A DNA stretch of 5,836 nt from an uncultured Bacteroidales bacterium (GCA_946615455.1 CAMOHN010000070.1:1-5836), one strand, 5' to 3'. Counted from the stretch's first letter, positions 1 to 5,836 are shown. Numbers and translations: made by a program. The notes: generated by a model from the sequence alone, not told the origin.

Positions 1-174
1 ATCATCATAGGCAAGAGCGGCATGGCACTTAAGCGGGTGGGGCAGCAGGCAAGAAAAGACATCGAAGCCTTTTTTGACAAGCAGGTCTTCCTGCAACTCT
101 TTGTCAAGGTCGATAAGGACTGGCGAAGCAACAAGGCGCGTTTGCGTCACTACGGATATGACCTGAACGGATAG
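1..174 (+). CDS. era: GTPase Era, C-terminal KH domain (5' end outside window)
   Basis: These are the last 57 codons and the TAG stop of a gene that enters from the left edge in frame 1. Era is a membrane-associated GTPase that binds the 3' end of 16S rRNA through a C-terminal KH domain and acts in late 30S assembly. The visible part is that KH domain. The peptide begins IIIGKSGMALK, with the RNA-binding GxxG loop as GKSG at visible residues 4-7. It continues with the family-typical ARKDIEAFF and VKVDKDWR, and ends near HYGYDLNG, as Era proteins usually end. The GTPase domain is outside the window. The gene converges on the minus-strand operon with 21 bases between the two stop codons. Its final codons also form the 5' arm of a terminator. 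Identification rests on the motif string and is strong. Confidence 0.93.
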   Translation: MIIGKSGMALKRVGQQARKDIEAFFDKQVFLQLFVKVDKDWRSNKARLRHYGYDLNG

Positions 175-192
175 CGTTCAGGTCTTTTTTTT
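160..192 (+). terminator. Intrinsic terminator of era, overlapping its stop codon
   Basis: A perfect 10-bp inverted repeat, GACCTGAACG at 160-169 and CGTTCAGGTC at 175-184, encloses a 5-base loop, GATAG at 170-174. Eight T residues follow at 185-192. This is a textbook Rho-independent terminator for plus-strand transcription. The 5' arm is era coding sequence and the TAG stop at 172-174 lies in the loop. On the minus strand the hairpin is preceded by A8 and followed by mixed sequence with no T tract, so as an intrinsic terminator it appears to work in one direction only. Confidence 0.92.
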
Positions 193-195
193 AGT

Positions 196-1119
196 TTAGA
201 GCGAGACATCCAGTATGACGGGCAGGTGGTCGCTATACCCTTTTGCGTTGTAACGCAAACCACGGAAGGTGCGTAGAGGTTGCTTCCCTGTATAGCGACG
301 GTCGGGTTCCAAAAGAAATGCTGCATCGTAGATACCGGCGCGGCAATGGGGAAGTAATGACGAGGAGAGGTAGAACTGGTCTAAACACGACCATGCACCT
401 TGCCACTTGTAGGTGCCCCGTCCTTGACGCGATATGTCTGTCATCAGATTGGTCAGCCCGTCCACATCGTCTTTGGGCGAGTCATTCATATCACCCATGA
501 CTATGATATAGGCTTGCGGTTGGTGTTGCAGAATCTTGCTCACTTGGGTCTGCAGCACTTGTTTGGCTCGTTCGCGTTTCCAGTCGCTTTGTGCTTTGCC
601 TCCGCGCATGGACGGCATGTGGCACACCATAACATGCATTGTGTCGCCCGTAGGAATGGTACCCATGGTGTAGAGAATGTCACGTGTGTATAGAGAGTCC
701 AAATCCACAGGCAGGGCTTCCCATATCAAGGGCACAAAGCGTGTCGTGTCATACAGCAAAGCCACATCAATGCCGCGTGAGTCGGGGCTCTCTTGGTGAA
801 TGTAACGATAAGGATAGGACGGCAGGCAGCGAGTGAGCATGTCCAAACAAGCACTGTTCTCCACCTCACACAGCCCGACCAGCAACGGAGTGTCCCATCC
901 GCCAACAAGACAAATGACGCGGGCAATCTGTTCCGCCTTTCTTTTGGAACGGGCTGCCGTCCAGCGATAGATGCCATTGGGTGTGAAGTCCGTGTCTGCC
1001 TTGAGGGTGTCGTGTCTGTGGTCAAACAGGTTCTCTACATTGTAGGACATCACACGCCATGTTTGGGCGTGCAGCACGGTGCACAGACCGAGTATTATGA
1101 GGAGCAGCAGCCGTTTCAT
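196..1119 (-). CDS. Secreted endonuclease/exonuclease/phosphatase (EEP) family protein
   Basis: This is a 307-residue metal-dependent phosphoesterase of the EEP (DNase I-like) fold with an N-terminal signal peptide. The start at MKRLLLLI was chosen because its ATG overlaps the sufS stop as ATGA (1116-1119). An upstream ATG at 1155 would add 12 polar residues ahead of the signal sequence and push further into sufS. Residues 1-18 are a short basic start plus a hydrophobic stretch ending LHA, a likely signal peptidase I site before QTW. No proper lipobox surrounds Cys13. The core motifs are all present: SYNVENLFD at 25-33, the metal-binding Glu in CEVEN at 84-88, CHMPSMRGG at 166-174, GDMND at 209-213, LDQ at 246-248 and SDHLP at 296-300. 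The enzyme should therefore be active and is probably periplasmic or extracellular. The substrate (nucleic acid, phospholipid or sugar phosphate) cannot be told from sequence. It is the last gene of the operon. Confidence 0.9.
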   Translation of the reverse strand: MKRLLLLIILGLCTVLHAQTWRVMSYNVENLFDHRHDTLKADTDFTPNGIYRWTAARSKRKAEQIARVICLVGGWDTPLLVGLCEVENSACLDMLTRCLPSYPYRYIHQESPDSRGIDVALLYDTTRFVPLIWEALPVDLDSLYTRDILYTMGTIPTGDTMHVMVCHMPSMRGGKAQSDWKRERAKQVLQTQVSKILQHQPQAYIIVMGDMNDSPKDDVDGLTNLMTDISRQGRGTYKWQGAWSCLDQFYLSSSLLPHCRAGIYDAAFLLEPDRRYTGKQPLRTFRGLRYNAKGYSDHLPVILDVSL

Positions 1120-2330
1120 GAGAGCATCGCAATGGCACGGCGAAGGGCCTCGCATAGCCTGTCCACATCGCTATGGTCGTTGTACAAGGCTATGGACGCA
1201 CGCACCGTTCCGGGCACACCGAGGTAATCAATCAGCGGTTCGGCACAATGATGACCTGTCCTGACTGCCACACCCTGACGATCCAACAGCGTGCCGATGT
1301 CAAAGGGATGGATGAGCCGTTCGCCCTGATAGACATTGAACGACACGGCACCTGCTTTTTGTGCCCCCGCTGCATAAATGTGCACCTCGGGAATGGCAGC
1401 CAGTTGCTGTTCCATATAGCAGGTCAGTTCGTCCTCGTAGGCATAGACAGCATCGCGTCCGAGATTGTCTATATAATCCAAGGCTGCGGCAAAGGCGCAC
1501 GAGCCGATAAAGTCCGGCGTGCCTGCCTCGAACTTGTAAGGCAGTACATTATAGGTGGTTCTTTCAAAACGGACATGCTCAATCATCTCGCCGCCTCCTT
1601 GAGCGGGTGGCAGACGGTCAAGCCACTCCTCTTTGCCATAGAGTATGCCCATTCCGGTCGGACCATACATCTTGTGTGCAGAGCAGACAAAGAAGTCGCA
1701 GTCCAGTTCCCGCACATTGACCGGCAGGTGCGGAGCGGCTTGAGCACCGTCAATGCATACGGGTATGTTCCGATTATGCGCTATGCGGATGACCTGTTCG
1801 ACGGGCTGAATAGTGCCTAACACATTGCTCACCATCGCCACGGAAACCAGACGGGTACGCTCGGTGATAAGGCTGTTTAATGCCGTTGTGTCGATGGTCA
1901 GACTTGCGTCCAACGGCAGCACTTTGAGGGTAGCTCTTTTGCGTTGGCACAGCATCTGCCATGGCACGATGTTCGAGTGGTGCTCCAAGCGGCTGACTAT
2001 GATCTCGTCTCCTTCGTTCACCATGGCTTCGCCAAACGAGAATGCCAGCATATTGAGGCTGTCGGTGGTGCCTTTGGTGAAGATAATCTCTTTTTCCGAC
2101 AGTGCCCCAAGGTAGTTGGCAACGCGTTTTCGTGCAGCCTCGTGGTTTACGGTGGCTTGCTGACTGAGGTGGTGCACACCTCGGTGAATATTGGCATTGC
2201 AGTGGTAGTAGGCTCGGGTCATGGCTTCGACCATGGCGCGGGGGCGTTGGGTGGTGGCAGCGTTGTCCAAATAGACCAAAGGCTTGCCATAAACTGTGTC
2301 ACTCAGTTGTGGAAAATCGTCTCTTCTCAT
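1116..2330 (-). CDS. sufS: Cysteine desulfurase, SufS/CsdA type (group II)
   Basis: This 404-residue protein is a PLP-dependent class V aminotransferase-fold enzyme that converts L-cysteine to alanine and passes the sulfur, as a persulfide, to Fe-S cluster assembly. The length matches the roughly 405 residues usual for SufS. Key sites are visible: the N-terminal YLDNAATTQRP at 20-30, a PLP-stacking His in LEHHSN at 115-120, Asp194 and Gln197 in IDGAQ, the Schiff-base Lys220 in CSAHKMYGPTG, and the catalytic Cys362 in RTGHHCAEP. Placement of that Cys in RTGHHC marks group II (SufS) rather than IscS/NifS. The ATG at 2330 lies 15 bases after the stop of the upstream small ORF, with only an A-rich stretch (GAAAAAGAA) and no real Shine-Dalgarno sequence. 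The stop overlaps the next start as ATGA. No sufB, sufC, sufD or sufE is seen here, so it is not inside a classical suf cluster. CsdA is an alternative name for the same activity. Confidence 0.95.
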   Translation of the reverse strand: MRRDDFPQLSDTVYGKPLVYLDNAATTQRPRAMVEAMTRAYYHCNANIHRGVHHLSQQATVNHEAARKRVANYLGALSEKEIIFTKGTTDSLNMLAFSFGEAMVNEGDEIIVSRLEHHSNIVPWQMLCQRKRATLKVLPLDASLTIDTTALNSLITERTRLVSVAMVSNVLGTIQPVEQVIRIAHNRNIPVCIDGAQAAPHLPVNVRELDCDFFVCSAHKMYGPTGMGILYGKEEWLDRLPPAQGGGEMIEHVRFERTTYNVLPYKFEAGTPDFIGSCAFAAALDYIDNLGRDAVYAYEDELTCYMEQQLAAIPEVHIYAAGAQKAGAVSFNVYQGERLIHPFDIGTLLDRQGVAVRTGHHCAEPLIDYLGVPGTVRASIALYNDHSDVDRLCEALRRAIAMLS

Positions 2331-2345
2331 TGTTCTTTTTCGTAA

Positions 2346-2534
2346 TTATGCATTTTCCCATACTTGCATCTCACAGCGTTGGCAGTCAAAAACCAAGCGT
2401 AGTCGAACGCCGTTGGCAGATTGCAGGTACCGGGGTTCGTGCTCCAGCGGACGCTCTTTGCGGCAATGTCCCATCTCGCTCAGGATGCAGTATTTACACA
2501 CCATCAAAGGTGCTCCGTCAGGTCGCGTCTCCAT
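2346..2534 (-). CDS. Detached cysteine-rich C-terminal module of the U32/RlhA-like protein (out of frame)
   Basis: This small ORF of 62 codons lies between the U32 gene and sufS, in the -1 frame relative to the U32 gene. Its sequence is not random. LMVCKYC at 10-16, GHC at 22-24, EPRYL at 33-37 and RLVFDCQRCEM at 46-56 follow the pattern that ends long U32 proteins such as E. coli RlhA (YdcP), whose C terminus, as I recall it, carries a KHC...CP...FDCRPCEM pattern. The five cysteines (13, 16, 24, 51, 54) could bind a metal or Fe-S cluster. It is either the remnant of a gene broken by a frame-changing deletion or a separately translated small protein. The ATG at 2534 gives 62 residues. An ATG at 2504, overlapping the upstream TGA as TGATG, gives 52 residues beginning MVCKYC and would suit coupled reinitiation. 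Conservation of all cysteines argues that the break is recent or the module still works. The homology call is firm and expression is uncertain. Confidence 0.7.
   Translation of the reverse strand: METRPDGAPLMVCKYCILSEMGHCRKERPLEHEPRYLQSANGVRLRLVFDCQRCEMQVWENA
2502..2506 (-). promoter_or_regulatory. TGATG stop/start overlap at the U32 break point
   Basis: On the minus strand the TGA of the U32 body (2506-2504) shares its last base with an ATG (2504-2502) that is in frame with the cysteine-rich module. TGATG overlaps commonly allow a terminating ribosome to restart on the next gene. No Shine-Dalgarno sequence is evident upstream, in keeping with the other starts in this window. Whether it is used is inference. 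Confidence 0.45.
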
Positions 2535-4000
2535 TGGTTGAGTGTTTTAATAGGAATAAAATAGGCGTTGTCAGAGGGGAGTCTCACCTTGTTTGCCACA
2601 AAGATGGTGTCACCCAGTTTGCTCAGTTGCGTTCGGATGTTCAAAGCGGCTTTTTGAGCATCTTTGGCCAGTTGGTGTTCGGCTCTGTAGTTGCCCGTTA
2701 CCGACTCTGAGTTGTCCATGCGGGTGTAGGTCAGTGTGAAACCCTCTTGGGTGGCTTCTAGACATATATCCACTCTAATCTTGCGTATGGCTTGTAGTTG
2801 CTGTATGAAAGCTGTATCTAAATTCCGATAGAGTAGTCCTGTCTTGGCGCTGGCAGGTAGTGTATTGGGGCGGATGCGAACCATTTGTTTCTTCACTTCT
2901 TCCACTGCATTGACGGCAAACCCCTCTTGCCCTATGTTCAGTCCGTCGCCGTTGTGTAGTTCCACTCCGGGCAGTAGTTCGGCTGTGATCCGGCCGTTGC
3001 TGATGTCCACCACCTTGCCGACGCATTGTCCCGTGGATTTGGGTGTAAGCCAATTGGCCATTGGACGGGTGCGTCCGTCCATAAAATAGTCGGTGGCACC
3101 GCGATGGAAAGTGCGTTCGGGGTCAGGTATAAAAGCATAGTGAATGGGCTGTGTGTCCGTGCGTGCCGGCAGGTTTCGTTGCCGCAACACGGCATCGATA
3201 TGCTGCCTATAGTAGGCAGTCACATTGGTCACATAGTCAGCGTTCTTGAGCCGGCCTTCTATCTTGAAGGTCGTCACACCGGCATCCATAAGCCGCGCTA
3301 TGTAGGCAGAGCGATCCATGTCTTGCAACGAGAGCACATGTTGTTGGCGAATGGGTTGTCCGTGCTCATCAGTGAGCACATTGCCTTTTGCATCCAAAAG
3401 GTCGTAAGCCATGCGACAGGGTTGGGCACAGCACCCTCGGTTGGCACTGCGACCCTGCAAGGCTTCCGACAGATAGCAACGCCCCGAGTAGCATACACAT
3501 AACGCTCCGTGGATAAAGGCTTCCAGTTCCATGTCCGGCACTGCCTCATGAATGGTTTGTATCTGACCGATACTCAGCTCGCGTGCCAGAACCACCCGTT
3601 GGAAACCGAGGTCGCGCAGTCGTAGTACTTGTTCGGCAGTGCGGTTGTCGCACTGAGTGGAGGCATGTAGGCGTATGGGGGGCAACTTCTCTTGCAGCAG
3701 GCGCAGGTCTTGTATGATCAGTGCATCCGTTCCTACCTCGTGCAGTTGCCATGCCATTCGGGCGGCTTGATGGCGTTCGTCGTCGCTCAGCAGCGTGTTC
3801 AGGGTTACCAGCACCTGCACGCCATAGCGGTGAGCATGCGCACACAGAGCGGCTATATCCTCCAGACTATTGCCCGCAGCTTGGCGAGCACCAAAGGCGG
3901 GACCACCTATATAGACCGCATCGGCACCTGCCGCAATGGCTGCAATGCCTACGGACAAGTCACGCGCCGGAGATAAGAGTGAGGGAGTGAAGACGGACAT
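2504..4000 (-). CDS. U32 family protein, RlhA/TrhP-like RNA hydroxylase body, C-terminally truncated
   Basis: This 498-residue protein belongs to the family long called peptidase U32. Characterised bacterial members (E. coli RlhA, TrhP, UbiU/UbiV) are Fe-S proteins that hydroxylate rRNA, tRNA or ubiquinone precursors. The N-terminal barrel begins LLSPARDLSVGIAAIAAGAD and contains GADAVYIGGPAFGAR (25-39) and LHASTQ (111-116). The U32 signature runs from Glu160 through HGALCVCYSGRCYLS. The likely [4Fe-4S] ligands are Cys168, Cys175, Cys191 and Cys195, with extra cysteines at 170 and 190. KIEGRLK at 246-252 is also typical. The region from about 315 (LTPKSTGQCVGKV) to about 490 matches the accessory domain of the long RlhA-like subgroup. 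That subgroup is usually about 600-650 residues, but here it stops after WRRDLTEHL. The ATG at 4000 follows the methyltransferase stop by 6 bases. rRNA hydroxylation (ho5C2501 in E. coli) is the best functional guess, and activity may be impaired by the truncation. Confidence 0.88.
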   Translation of the reverse strand: MSVFTPSLLSPARDLSVGIAAIAAGADAVYIGGPAFGARQAAGNSLEDIAALCAHAHRYGVQVLVTLNTLLSDDERHQAARMAWQLHEVGTDALIIQDLRLLQEKLPPIRLHASTQCDNRTAEQVLRLRDLGFQRVVLARELSIGQIQTIHEAVPDMELEAFIHGALCVCYSGRCYLSEALQGRSANRGCCAQPCRMAYDLLDAKGNVLTDEHGQPIRQQHVLSLQDMDRSAYIARLMDAGVTTFKIEGRLKNADYVTNVTAYYRQHIDAVLRQRNLPARTDTQPIHYAFIPDPERTFHRGATDYFMDGRTRPMANWLTPKSTGQCVGKVVDISNGRITAELLPGVELHNGDGLNIGQEGFAVNAVEEVKKQMVRIRPNTLPASAKTGLLYRNLDTAFIQQLQAIRKIRVDICLEATQEGFTLTYTRMDNSESVTGNYRAEHQLAKDAQKAALNIRTQLSKLGDTIFVANKVRLPSDNAYFIPIKTLNQWRRDLTEHL

Positions 4001-4006
4001 GACAGA

Positions 4007-4543
4007 TCACCGTGTTAGAAATTGTTGAAAAGCATACATACTGATGCCCGCTGCCACACTCACATTGAGCGAGTGCTTGGTGCCGAACTGCGGTATCTCA
4101 ATGCAGGCATCGGCCATATCCACCACCTGCTGACTGACACCAAACACCTCATGCCCGAGGATAAGGGCGTATTGTCCGTCTGGTTTGAGCCGGTCGGCTA
4201 TGTCTTGCAGGGCAATGCTGTCGTGCACCTGTTCAACGGCGAGTAGTGTATAACCTTCTTGGCGAAGGTGTTGCAGAGCCTCTTCGGTGGAGGCATAATA
4301 TGTCCATGCCACACTCTGCTCTGCACCCAATGCCGTCTTGTGTATCTCTTGATTGGGCGGACAGCAGCAGATGCCGCACAGAACCACCTCACGGACACGA
4401 AAAGCGTCTGCCGTGCGGAAAACAGCTCCTATGTTGTGCTGGCTGCGTACATTGTCCAGCACGACCACCAAGGGAATCTTCTCTGCCTGACGGAACTGTT
4501 CCACGCTCAGGCGATGCATGTCTTGTGCTGTGCGTTTGTTCAT
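4007..4543 (-). CDS. TrmH/SpoU-family RNA 2'-O-methyltransferase
   Basis: This 178-residue SPOUT-superfamily enzyme is predicted to transfer a methyl group from SAM to a ribose 2'-OH of tRNA or rRNA. All three SpoU motifs are present. Motif 1 is LDNVRSQHNIGAVFRTAD (29-46), with Asn37 and the catalytic-type Arg43. Motif 2 is LILGHEVFGV (127-136), with Glu132. Motif 3 spans IEIPQFGTKHSLNVSVA (148-164), with Ser158 and Asn160, and forms the SAM-binding knot. KTALGA at 69-74 is also usual for the family. It has only a short N-terminal tail and no L30e-like substrate-binding domain, which is closer to TrmH/TrmL size than to RlmB. The target nucleotide (for example tRNA Gm18) cannot be assigned. 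An unusual run of cysteines, CGICCC at 56-61, lies between motifs 1 and 2. The start overlaps the rimM stop as ATGA (4540-4543). Confidence 0.9.
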   Translation of the reverse strand: MNKRTAQDMHRLSVEQFRQAEKIPLVVVLDNVRSQHNIGAVFRTADAFRVREVVLCGICCCPPNQEIHKTALGAEQSVAWTYYASTEEALQHLRQEGYTLLAVEQVHDSIALQDIADRLKPDGQYALILGHEVFGVSQQVVDMADACIEIPQFGTKHSLNVSVAAGISMYAFQQFLTR

Positions 4544-5061
4544 GACTGATGCCCGCGCAAGTCGGGTAGGTTGAGTTGAATTTCTTTGTTTTCCGTATCC
4601 AGTGCCATAATCAGCTCTTCGTGCAGAGGAAAGAGGTCGCCTTCCTCGGTCTGGCAGAGCGTATTAGCTGTCGTCTCGTCCACCGAGGCTATTTTGCCCA
4701 TCAACACCCCGTCGGCATTATAGAGTTGATAACCTTTCAGGTTTTGCCATGTCAGCATGTCGGGGTCGTATTCGCCATGTTCGGGCACTTCGCGGCGGAG
4801 TAACATCACTTCGCTGCCGACAAGAGACATGGCAGCGGCTTCGGTGTCAATACCCTTGAGACGGAGCAACAGACTGTCCGCTCCTTTCTCACGGCGGCTC
4901 GTCACGCGGAATGGCACCAATAGACCGTCAATGCGTAGCACAACGAACTCGGTCTCTATGTCATCCCACAACACTTGGTTCACTTGGCATTGCAATTCGC
5001 CCTGCTTGCCATGCAGACGGCTGACCTGCCCTACGGATACAACTTCTGACTCGTTAATCAT
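4540..5061 (-). CDS. rimM: Ribosome maturation factor RimM
   Basis: This 173-residue protein has the usual length of RimM, a cytoplasmic factor that binds ribosomal protein S19 and helps mature the head of the 30S subunit and process 16S rRNA. The N-terminal RimM beta-barrel spans about 5-88. It opens with VGQVSRLHGKQGEL (10-23), matching the family pattern G-x-hh-x-x-HG-x-x-GEl. The C-terminal PRC-barrel covers about 98-168, seen in LKGYQLYNADGVLMGKI (108-124), the segment DLFPLHEELI (142-151), which replaces the common VPxxxxfI, and the terminal LNLPDL (163-168). Its ATG overlaps the stop of the upstream helicase gene as ATGA (5058-5061), and its own stop overlaps the methyltransferase start in the same way. 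The two rRNA-directed genes are therefore probably translated in tandem. Confidence 0.93.
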   Translation of the reverse strand: MINESEVVSVGQVSRLHGKQGELQCQVNQVLWDDIETEFVVLRIDGLLVPFRVTSRREKGADSLLLRLKGIDTEAAAMSLVGSEVMLLRREVPEHGEYDPDMLTWQNLKGYQLYNADGVLMGKIASVDETTANTLCQTEEGDLFPLHEELIMALDTENKEIQLNLPDLRGHQS

Positions 5062-5836
5062 AACTCCAACGATGTTTGCGGTTGAACGGGGACAATTTTT
5101 TTGAGTGCGGCATAAACAATATAACCCTTTGCTTGATAGCCCATTTGATTGAACAGCGTCATATAGTGCTGCACCTGTTTTTGGTAGGCGGCAAGGTGTT
5201 TCTCTTGTCCGAACTTATAGTCTATGACTGTGGCTTGCTTGCCGTTGATGACCACGCGGTCGGGACGGAAAGTGCCACCGGTCGGTGTGATGATGTCTTC
5301 TTCGTTGAGCACACGCTCGTTGTGCTCAAACCATGTGTAGTCGCTGCACAAACTGCGGAACTCGTTCAGACGATTGCGGGTGTCTGTCACCTGTTCTTGA
5401 CGGATGACCCCTTCGCTAACCATGTTTTTGAGGGCTTGTTCAGCATCGTCCCACGTGGTCAGGCGGCTCATCAGGTCGTGCATGAGCGACCCCATCAAAG
5501 TGCTCTCGCTCTGGTGCCGACGCAGTTGCAGACGCGGAAAAGCAGGCGAATAGACATAGCGGTTCAGCATAGTATCTGCTGCGGCTTGCTTGGGAGCAGC
5601 ATAGTGTTTCTGTTCGCCGATGCGCAGACTCAGCTCACTATCCAAACGCGAGGCCAACAGACTATGCAGCAGGTTGCCCAGAGAGCGGATGGAGTAGGTG
5701 CCGTCCTTCTTCTGCTTGGCGGCAGGTCCAAAAGCATACATCTCGTGCTTGGCACGGGTGAAGGCAACATAACTCAAGTTCAGGTTGTCTATGTACATGT
5801 CCAATAGCTCGTCCTCATAATCCTCGCGGAAATAGG
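5058..5836 (-). CDS. UvrD-like helicase with PD-(D/E)XK nuclease domain, C-terminal part (AddA/RecB-like; 5' end outside window)
   Basis: This is the last 258 codons of a gene that enters from the right edge. The frame is open to the edge and reads YFREDYEDELLDMYIDNLNL, so the TTG at 5804 is not the start. The visible N-terminal end, NLSYVAFTRAKHEMY, is superfamily 1 helicase motif VI, whose arginine contacts ATP. The rest is a RecB-type nuclease domain: GSLMHDL with the conserved His near visible residue 119, RPDR with Asp at about 192, the core IDYK with Asp about 206 and Lys about 208, and the QxxxY motif in KQVQHY (about 220-224). Such helicase-nucleases process double-strand DNA ends for recombination and degrade foreign linear DNA. 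The partner subunit, if present, would lie beyond the right edge. The catalytic residues of the nuclease look intact. The naming is AddA/RecB-like because the N-terminal two thirds cannot be seen. Confidence 0.87.
   Translation of the reverse strand, partial: YFREDYEDELLDMYIDNLNLSYVAFTRAKHEMYAFGPAAKQKKDGTYSIRSLGNLLHSLLASRLDSELSLRIGEQKHYAAPKQAAADTMLNRYVYSPAFPRLQLRRHQSESTLMGSLMHDLMSRLTTWDDAEQALKNMVSEGVIRQEQVTDTRNRLNEFRSLCSDYTWFEHNERVLNEEDIITPTGGTFRPDRVVINGKQATVIDYKFGQEKHLAAYQKQVQHYMTLFNQMGYQAKGYIVYAALKKIVPVQPQTSLEL

Noticed and set aside
1120..1155. Upstream ATG at 1155 as the start of the EEP protein.
   Set aside because: It would place 12 polar residues (including CHCDA) before a clean signal peptide and lengthen the overlap with sufS. 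The ATG at 1119 forms the same ATGA junction used elsewhere in the operon.
1173..1820. A 215-codon open frame on the plus strand opposite sufS.
   Set aside because: It is fully antisense to a complete SufS gene with all catalytic residues, and its translation shows no family resemblance.
2504..2550. Programmed -1 frameshift joining the U32 body to the cysteine-rich module.
   Set aside because: The overlap between the two open frames is short and contains no X-XXY-YYZ heptamer in the right phase. The apparent loss of the linker is better explained by a deletion.
5096..5102. Run of seven A on the minus strand (AAAAAAA) near the 3' end of the helicase gene, a possible slippage site.
   Set aside because: It encodes the ordinary Lys-Lys of LKKIVPV just before the end of the protein. 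The zero frame gives a normal C terminus with an ATGA junction to rimM, so nothing calls for frameshifting.
5802..5804. TTG start for the helicase/nuclease ORF at 5804.
   Set aside because: The frame stays open to the window edge and the upstream codons (YFREDYEDEL) continue the usual region before helicase motif VI, so the gene is cut by the window.
5076..5807. A 243-codon open frame on the plus strand opposite the helicase/nuclease gene.
   Set aside because: It lies wholly antisense to a gene with clear helicase motif VI and PD-(D/E)XK motifs. Its translation has no recognisable motif and looks like a codon shadow.

Overview
The window looks like chromosomal DNA of a Bacteroidales bacterium, possibly from the Prevotella/Bacteroides side. 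The evidence is the gene families present (a long RlhA-type U32 protein, a SufS-type desulfurase, a secreted endonuclease/exonuclease/phosphatase protein, and a UvrD-like helicase fused to a PD-(D/E)XK nuclease) and start codons without clear Shine-Dalgarno sequences. Genus cannot be fixed from sequence reading alone. Everything is densely packed coding sequence. I see no insertion sequence, tRNA, rRNA or CRISPR array, and no gene-free stretch over 300 bases.

Layout: on the plus strand, the left edge holds only the last 57 codons of the GTPase gene era. It ends in a perfect 10-bp terminator hairpin whose loop carries most of the era stop codon (1-192). All else is on the minus strand and reads from right to left as one apparent operon: the 3' part of a helicase/nuclease gene (5058 to the right edge), rimM (4540-5061), a TrmH/SpoU-family RNA methyltransferase (4007-4543), a U32-family protein (2504-4000), a small cysteine-rich ORF (2346-2534), sufS (1116-2330) and a secreted endonuclease/exonuclease/phosphatase protein (196-1119). 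Three junctions are ATGA overlaps and the rest are gaps of 6-15 bases or an overlap, so the genes are probably co-transcribed and partly translationally coupled. The operon promoter lies beyond the right edge.

Theme: several members act on ribosomes or RNA (RimM in 30S maturation, a 2'-O-methyltransferase, a probable Fe-S RNA hydroxylase of the RlhA/TrhP kind). SufS could supply sulfur for the Fe-S cluster of the U32 protein. Era, also a 30S assembly factor, converges on this operon.

The most unusual point is the U32 gene. Its body stops early at residue 498, and the cysteine-rich C-terminal module that normally ends this family is found immediately downstream in the -1 frame. The linker expected between them appears to be missing. 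The break point is a TGATG stop/start overlap, so the module is either a remnant of a broken gene or a separately translated small protein.
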